Shown in pieces: positions 59,338 through 64,000 of a DNA stretch of 64,000 nt (its first letter is position 1; every line of letters begins with the position of its first letter). Position numbers and translations under genes: made by a program. The notes under the pieces were generated by a model, which saw only the letters and a list, made by a program, of their open reading frames with translations, was not told the origin of the DNA and searched no databases. The DNA lies in contig JAAXNY010000001.1 of assembly GCA_013420905.1 (NCBI GenBank), forward strand, positions 5,580,001 through 5,644,000. Direction: 5' to 3'. Origin of the DNA: Collybia mongolica (taxonomy: Eukaryota > Basidiomycota > Agaricomycetes > Agaricales > Clitocybaceae).

Positions 59338-60278
59338 ATGCAAGACATCTCTCCTCTCCCTCAACAACTCAATCCTCACAATCCTCATGGCTCAGCATTG
59401 AAAGTCAATAAGCATGGTGGCAAGGTCAAGTCAGGGTCAACTCCTGCCAAAAATAAAGTATTAGGTAGTTGCCACTTCCTCTAGTAGGATGATTTCACTA
59501 ATTGTATTACACCTGAAGTGGCACAGACCATGACCCTACAAGCTAAGCTGAAGAAACTACAAGGTACATCCAATTTATTTCTTCTTCAATGTGTGCTCAA
59601 CTTCGTCAATACCATCAGCCGAGAACAACGCCCTGTGCAAATCCGCCACTGCAAAAGAGATAACATTGGACTTGATACCACAGCCAGCGCACGGCTCTAG
59701 CAGAAAGAAATTTAACTTACAGTTTGCAATGTGTTTAGAAGATGACCAGGATTTATATACATCAATTTGCATAAGTTTCATTTTGATTCATGGAATCTAT
59801 CTGATTATCTATAGCATTCTGTTTGTGAATTGACTGCCATGGCAGGGATCGATTACACCCTTTCATGGCACCAACAAGCCAAACCAAAAATAGCCTGAAT
59901 AATTGCTGTAGTAAGTCTCCTGTTATTTACCCTCCCTTTGACTAACAAAGTTGTCAGGCTCGAAAGTGCCATGAGTACCTGAACTGATTTGCCCATGGCT
60001 GGCCCATCGAGGAATTTATAAAATACAACCTCAAAAACAGGTGCACCTATGCTCGTCGTTGCGGATATCTACCACCACCCTCAACACTTGCCAATAACAC
60101 AGATGATGATGATTGAGAAATGGAAGCAGATGAGGATGGAAGTGAACACGGAGAGAGTGATGACATGGACACAGCCATAGGAAATGGGGACTGAGAGGAT
60201 GGGGATGAGGGCAAGGGCAATGAGGATGGGGATGAGGACATGACAGGTGAATCAGACCTAGAAGAGGAGAACTTCTGA
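59338..60278 (+). CDS. CACTA gene D, basic N-terminus and acidic C-terminus
   Basis: Starts at 59338 (MQDISPLPQQLNPHNPHGSA) with a basic GGKVKSGSTPAKNK part. An intron follows at about 59464-59517. Then comes a short coiled-coil-like segment (MTLQAKLKKLQ), another intron ending ..catcag, and AENNALCKSATAKEITLDLI, LEDDQDLYTSICISF. A later part (about 60110-60278) is strongly acidic (EDGDEGKGNEDGDEDMTGES) but is reached only through stops or unresolved splices. The same first part is in copy B (62210) and the middle block in copies A and D. It may be a chromatin-interacting accessory protein. The function is unknown. Confidence 0.4.
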
Positions 60279-60479
60279 GTAGGAGAATTTTCCAAAATCT
60301 TCTAATTGATAAACCATACAGATACCATATTTTTTTCATATATAATTGGATTTTTTTGGCACTCTAGTGGATGACTTTCATTTAGAAAAGGCTATATTTT
60401 AGGCAATATAATTATTGCATTCAGTGGATGAATGTTTCTTGCTCCCCAGTCTGAAAAATCCCCCAAAAATTGTTGAAAA

Positions 60480-61090
60480 TCATCCAAACTCAAGGGTATG
60501 AAATTCATTATGAGCAAGGGGATGAATTGAGAGCCATAGAATTAATCCAGTTATGGTGAAGAATTCATCCAGAGATACTGTAGTTAATCCCACCTTTAAA
60601 AGTATGAAATTCATTCTAAGACAAGGGATGAATAAAAGCCATTTATTTAATCCAGTTTTGGTGAAGAATTCATCCAGAGATATTTTAACTAATCCTACCT
60701 TTAGAAGTATGAAATTCATTCTGAGGAAAAGGATGAATAAAAGCCATTTATTTAATCCAGCTTTGGTGAAGAATTTATCCTGGGATAACATGGTTAATAT
60801 TGCCTTTAGAGGTATGAAATTCATCCAGGGTATGAATAGTGGATGAATCTAAAGGTGCTGACTTGTGACATTCTATGGCTTGAATTCAGCCAATAAAATA
60901 CATACTTTCAAGGGGGAAAATCATCTCTTTTTACCTACCCTAAGGGTTGAATTTCCCAATATTTGTAAATGAATTTGATTATATTTCTGTTGTTACCATG
61001 GGATGAAATTTATACTTTATAAAGACGACTTCCCACTGCTTAAGTAAGGAAAGGGGGGTTGTAAATTCATCCTCTATGGAGCTCACAGTG
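60480..61090. repeat. Right subterminal repeat array of copy C
   Basis: Three tandem units of about 113 bp, each with TTTGGTGAAGAATTCATCCAG and TATGAAATTCATTCTGAG motifs, at about 60480-60830. More widely spaced motifs follow up to the CACAGTG end at 61090. No gene is supported. Confidence 0.75.
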
Positions 61091-61687
61091 TATTATATTG
61101 GCTGTGGTCAATCAGACAGAAGATGGCCATGAAACACTTTTGGGGGATCAGCTAGAGCTCAGTCAAAATATCTTGTGTGTTGGCCACAAAACCAAGGAAG
61201 AAAAGGCCCAAAATAATGGATTAATGACCAATCTTCGAGAATATGCCAGCAAAATTTGTGCAAAATAAGATTGTACACAGTATTAGTCCACTTGTAAACT
61301 CAGCCTCTTTTTTTCATACCATAATTTTGTAATTAGCTCTACATCATAATTTAGTTGTTCACCTTGCTCCCCTTTCCCTTGTCTTGACTTTCCCTCTTTC
61401 TCTTTTTTCCCTTACTCTTGTCTACTGGGAAGTTAAAATTAAATACAGGGTTAACTAAACTACCACCCTCAATACTGATTTGAATTATGATCTTTGTTGT
61501 TAAATTTCAATGAGACATTATCATTAATCATTCATGTGAGTACTGTTACATACCTTTTTTTCAGATGGGTGGATACTATTGATATTCATGTTGCACTTTT
61601 CAGACCTTATATCTGCCTTTGAAACATTGGATTTTTTATTGTCATCTGGGTAAGATGTCTCACTTCAGTGTCATGAAGAGAATCAAA

Positions 61688-62029
61688 TTACTGCTTACTG
61701 TTTTCTGCTGATATAGTAGTTTCATGACTTGAGGATCCAGCATTGTGGTACTCTGTAAGCCAGGCTCTATTTTCTGGTAAACTGAGCTGATTTTGTGGCA
61801 AGAGAGGAAAGAAGACATCACTGTCAGAAGACCCATGATCCAACTCAGTCTCAGATTCCATTGTGCTCTCCACAATGTCACCTGAAACATTGTCATTTTG
61901 TTTGGTGTGATGGGAAGCTGAGGTGCTCAGAGACTTAGATGTGATTGTGTTGGGAATTTCCCTTTGACTTTGACACCTTTTTATATGTGCAATTTTCCCC
62001 ATTCCCCAAGCATCAAATATATTGAGCAA
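61688..62029 (-). CDS. CACTA gene C, copy B version
   Basis: Minus-strand frame of 113 codons starting MLNIFDAWGMGKIAHIKRCQ, with an acidic centre (ESTMESETELDHGSSDSDVF) and SLPENRAWLTEY near the end. It aligns with gene C of copy C at 58791-59037. The N-terminal part is basic (KRCQSQREIPN). No stop interrupts it, so it may be better preserved than the copy C version. Function unknown. Confidence 0.45.
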   Translation of the reverse strand: MLNIFDAWGMGKIAHIKRCQSQREIPNTITSKSLSTSASHHTKQNDNVSGDIVESTMESETELDHGSSDSDVFFPLLPQNQLSLPENRAWLTEYHNAGSSSHETTISAENSKQ

Positions 62030-62209
62030 GCCAGATATGGAGAATCCCTACTACCTGCCCCAAAACCCATGGTTAAATTTTTTTCTCAACCCTGGTGGTA
62101 ATTATGTTGATTTCTCTTTGGGGTCCGAACTTACTCAAACTCAAATCTTATAAAGGCTCACTATTTTCTGTGTTTCTCAACATCCCCCTTGTCTATCTCA
62201 ATCTTCTCA

Positions 62210-62488
62210 TGGCAAAAACTACTACATCTAAGGGGTCAACACAAGCTGGCAAATCAATGTCAGCTTCAAATGCATCCAAAAGAAAGGCTTCAACAGGTAT
62301 AAGTTTACTTTATATTTAAATTTGTCTCATAGAACTAGATCATTTATATATTTTATGACCAGCTACACAGGTAAATACATCAGGAGTGAAGGCCATGCAA
62401 GCTCAAATCAAGAAACTGAAAGGTGATGCCTGTTTAATTTCTTTTATCTTTATTATGCTAATTTGACCAGCCAAACTCACTACCTTCT
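62210..62488 (+). pseudogene. CACTA gene D, copy B version, cut by copy D
   Basis: Starts at 62210 (MAKTTTSKGSTQAGKSMSAS), then NASKRKASTG. An intron (gtataa..gaccag, about 62299-62362) leads to VNTSGVKAMQAQIKKLK. A second intron (gtgatg..gaccag, about 62422-62470) leads to only about six codons before the CACTG terminus of copy D at 62489. The product is basic and helical, like its copy C counterpart. The 3' part is displaced outside the window or lost. Confidence 0.55.
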
Positions 62489-64000
62489 CACTGTGAAACT
62501 GGAAATGGATGAAATTCAACCCATATTTCATCCCCTTAAGTAATGAATTTAACACATTAATATATGAAATTCATCCCAAAGATGTATGAAAAAACACCCT
62601 CTGTGGAGGGAAAAAAGGAGGAAAAACCCCCCCTTAAGGTATGATTTAGTGGATGAATTTCATACGAAATTTGTCCATATTCATACCCCTGATTGTCAAG
62701 GCTATGGGATGAATTTCATTCCACCATAGGTGGAAAAAACAACTGTTGTGGGAGGTAATTCCTACCAATATGGGATTAATTTAATACCTTGATGGGCGAA
62801 AATAGCAATGTTTTTTGGGGTAACATTGCTATAAAATTTTAAGGCTATGGGATGAATTTCATACCATTGCAGGTGAGAATAATAGCTTTTGTGGGGATTA
62901 ATTTCATGCTATTTACATCACTTAAATTCGAATTCATTCTTTCTTCCCTGTTATCAATAAACACACTTCATCCATTTTGTACAGTTAAGGTTTAACATCC
63001 ATAAGATCTAAGGTATTGTAATTTGAATGCTCTATCAACTAGTATACCACTGATTCATATCCTCATTCTGAAGTTCCTGATCACCAGCATTACCAACCAG
63101 ACTGCAAACACAACACTGTGATTTGTTAGAATCATGTATTGAGATTAGTAATGAAAAAACTTACCCAAATGGCCCCATATAAATCCTTGTCATCCTGAAG
63201 CTGTACCTGGAGACAGAACCCATTTCCAGTGATGCCACACAGTGGGTATGGAATAGGACTCCCTACTTTTTCTTTAGCATGAACAACTTTACCTAAGGTG
63301 GTGAGTTCAGCTGGTCAGATTAGTATAATAAAGATAAAAAAAATTAAGTAATGGGTGGAAGTTGTTGGTCTTCGTTCGTGCACTGCCAGACTGCCTATTG
63401 TCCTTGTTGACCTCATTGTAATGAAGTCATCTGTAAAACGGGTCAATGTTAATGTGCTTTGGATTAGATTGGATAGACAGACATACTGAGACCCCCTCAT
63501 TGTCCACCTGCACTTTGAGGTCAACAAAGTGGTGTACCATGTTGAGGACATTGTCAGGCATGGTCTTGTCCTGCATACCAATGACGTCCTTAGGTTTCCT
63601 GTAAGATCATTATTAGCATTTAATAATATTCTTAACAAAGCCTTATAGTTTGTATTGGAATTCAAATGACTACTACAAGTATTACTATAGTAATTGTAAT
63701 CTATTACTCTACAAATTGTAATCTATCAATGAAGAGTGCTTACTACGAGGGGGAGGATGGGAGGCAGCCAACACGCAATGGTGGTGGTACAAGAGCAAGA
63801 GGAAAAGCATGTGAAAGTGGCTGCCAACACATGATATAGCTCGGAATTTTCAGCCATCAGGCATCTCGGTCAACGGGGCCTTGTGATCAAATGTGGGAAT
63901 GCTGACAAATTTTATTTATTCAAATTGTATATTATTTGTTATTAATAGGAGGCTGAAAAATGTGCACCCCACCGGGTTTGAACAGTCACAGGGAGGATCA
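62489..64000. mobile_element. CACTA-like element copy D, left end
   Basis: The terminus CACTGTGAAACTGG lies at 62489, inside gene D of copy B, with subterminal repeats from 62510 to 62950. The element continues beyond the window. Its visible part is the inverse of copy A. The flanking TCT at 62486-62488 is the expected duplication, but the other side cannot be seen. It is the last in a series of CACTA insertions into each other. Confidence 0.8.
63150..63600 (-). pseudogene. Gene D and Spt5-like exon fragments of copy D
   Basis: On the minus strand, about 63600-63380 encodes the Spt5-like N-terminus (SMVHHFVDLKVQVDNEGV type, with DKTMPDNVLNMV). After an intron-like stretch, 63309-63150 encodes the gene D end (AELTTLGKVVHAKEK, GNGFCLQVQLQDDKDLYGA, IWVSF). 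The order is the same as in copy A, so both derive from one internally deleted ancestor. In copy D the junction still has an intron-like sequence (cttaattttttttatctttatt) that matches the intron of gene D in copy B. Confidence 0.6.

Larger units (their letters stand above)
51836..61090. mobile_element. Complete CACTA-like element with four genes (copy C)
   Basis: The left terminus is CACTGTGTCCCC (51836) and the right terminus is GGAGCTCACAGTG (61090). TAT lies directly outside on both sides (51833-51835 and 61091-61093), the 3-bp duplication expected of CACTA elements. Both ends have arrays of GAAATTCATCC-type subterminal repeats. Inside are Tnp2 (minus), a divergently transcribed Spt5-like gene (plus), a small acidic gene (minus) and gene D (plus). 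The total length is 9255 bp. Its removal restores the reading frame of the host gene exactly. Its own genes carry stops, so it moved before those arose or was mobilised by another copy. Confidence 0.9.
47775..61268 (+). pseudogene. Spt5-like elongation factor gene, copy B, interrupted three times
   Basis: The start is MDVTSMKDKTMPSDILNMVH at 47775. An acidic run (KDDDEDEGDNDNDNDN) leads to an NGN-like domain (DSPLMRVCC, intron, CGWIYIEAPMNSHLLDLL) and KOW-like motif 1 (GNWVTIHQGLYKGNIGYVSS). After an inverted-repeat element (48737-49886) come KOW-like motif 2 (GHFAEVISGSLQGKKGWVVE) and motif 3, the latter followed by a retroposon (50419-51376). Motif 4 (LKVLVTSGQHEGKEMVVSVE) and motif 5 (NGLLVVIEGDHLGQYVHWIH) follow. 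At 51836 the frame is cut by copy C and resumes at 61094, where NDQPI joins IILAVVNQTEDGHE without a break. It ends at 61268. About 80 residues present in copy C are missing at the first insertion. Spt5 binds RNA polymerase II and promotes elongation. The role here is unknown. Confidence 0.75.
41676..62488. mobile_element. Outer CACTA-like element (copy B), heavily interrupted
   Basis: The left terminus CACTGTGCACCTGG is at 41676. The element's own genes in order are Tnp2 (minus, 42184-44863), the Spt5-like gene (plus, 47775-51835 continued at 61094-61268), gene C (minus, 61688-62029) and gene D (plus, from 62210). It is interrupted by a KDZ-type end fragment, a Tc1/mariner element, a 1.15-kb inverted-repeat element, a retroposon, the whole of copy C and finally copy D at 62489. 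The right terminus is not in the window. Gene order is identical to that of copy C, which confirms the element structure. Confidence 0.75.

Noticed and set aside
1..64000. The inverted match between the two window edges as the terminal repeats of one giant transposon
   Set aside because: The CACTG termini at 1839 and 62489 face inward, so each copy extends outward beyond the window. The DNA between them includes ordinary host genes and other elements.

Overview
The window reads as genomic DNA of a mushroom-forming basidiomycete (Agaricomycetes). The evidence is introns of about 50-60 nt with GT..AG ends, a seven-helix membrane protein family typical of these fungi, KDZ transposons with CxC2/CxC5/CxC6 cysteine clusters, and CACTA/Tnp2 elements. 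No rRNA gene, CRISPR array or bacterial-type operon was seen. All gene models are hand-spliced and all family names are from recognition, not searches.

Layout. 1-1839: inner end of a CACTA-like element (copy A) whose terminus cuts a KDZ gene. 1840-5000: remnant of a first KDZ element (CxC5/CxC6 gene plus a companion gene). 5005-5330: AT-rich insert resembling mitochondrial large-subunit rRNA. 5340-7257: an acidic, repeat-rich KDZ-type companion gene split by a probable solo LTR. 7266-23856: a KDZ element with terminal inverted repeats, a 7-9 bp target duplication and five genes, one of them split by a 3.6 kb LINE with a perfect 15-bp target duplication. 24016-41675: an island of ordinary fungal genes (seven-helix protein, amino acid/choline-type permease, FluG-like glutamine synthetase, chitin deacetylase, MFS transporter, a tail-anchored protein), containing one non-autonomous hAT element with an exact 8-bp duplication. 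41676-64000: CACTA-like elements nested in one another and further hit by a Tc1/mariner element, a 1.15-kb inverted-repeat element, a retroposon and a KDZ end fragment.

The most interesting system is the CACTA-like element. Copy C (51836-61090, 9.26 kb, CACTG termini, TAT duplication) is whole from end to end. It carries four genes in a fixed order: Tnp2 transposase (minus), a second gene transcribed divergently from it (plus), a small acidic protein (minus) and a small basic/acidic protein (plus). The second gene looks like a paralog of the RNA polymerase II elongation factor Spt5. It has an acidic N-terminus, an NGN-like domain, about five KOW-like motifs, and one copy of a TPAWN-type motif known from the Spt5 C-terminal repeat region. 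The same gene order recurs in copy B (41676 onward), and fragments recur in copies A and D, so the Spt5-like gene is part of the element and not a chance neighbour. I infer that it may help element transcripts elongate or escape silencing. That role is untested.

Most transposon genes here have in-frame stops, many explicable by G:C to A:T changes. The element copies visible are therefore probably dead, although they preserve the history of insertions well.
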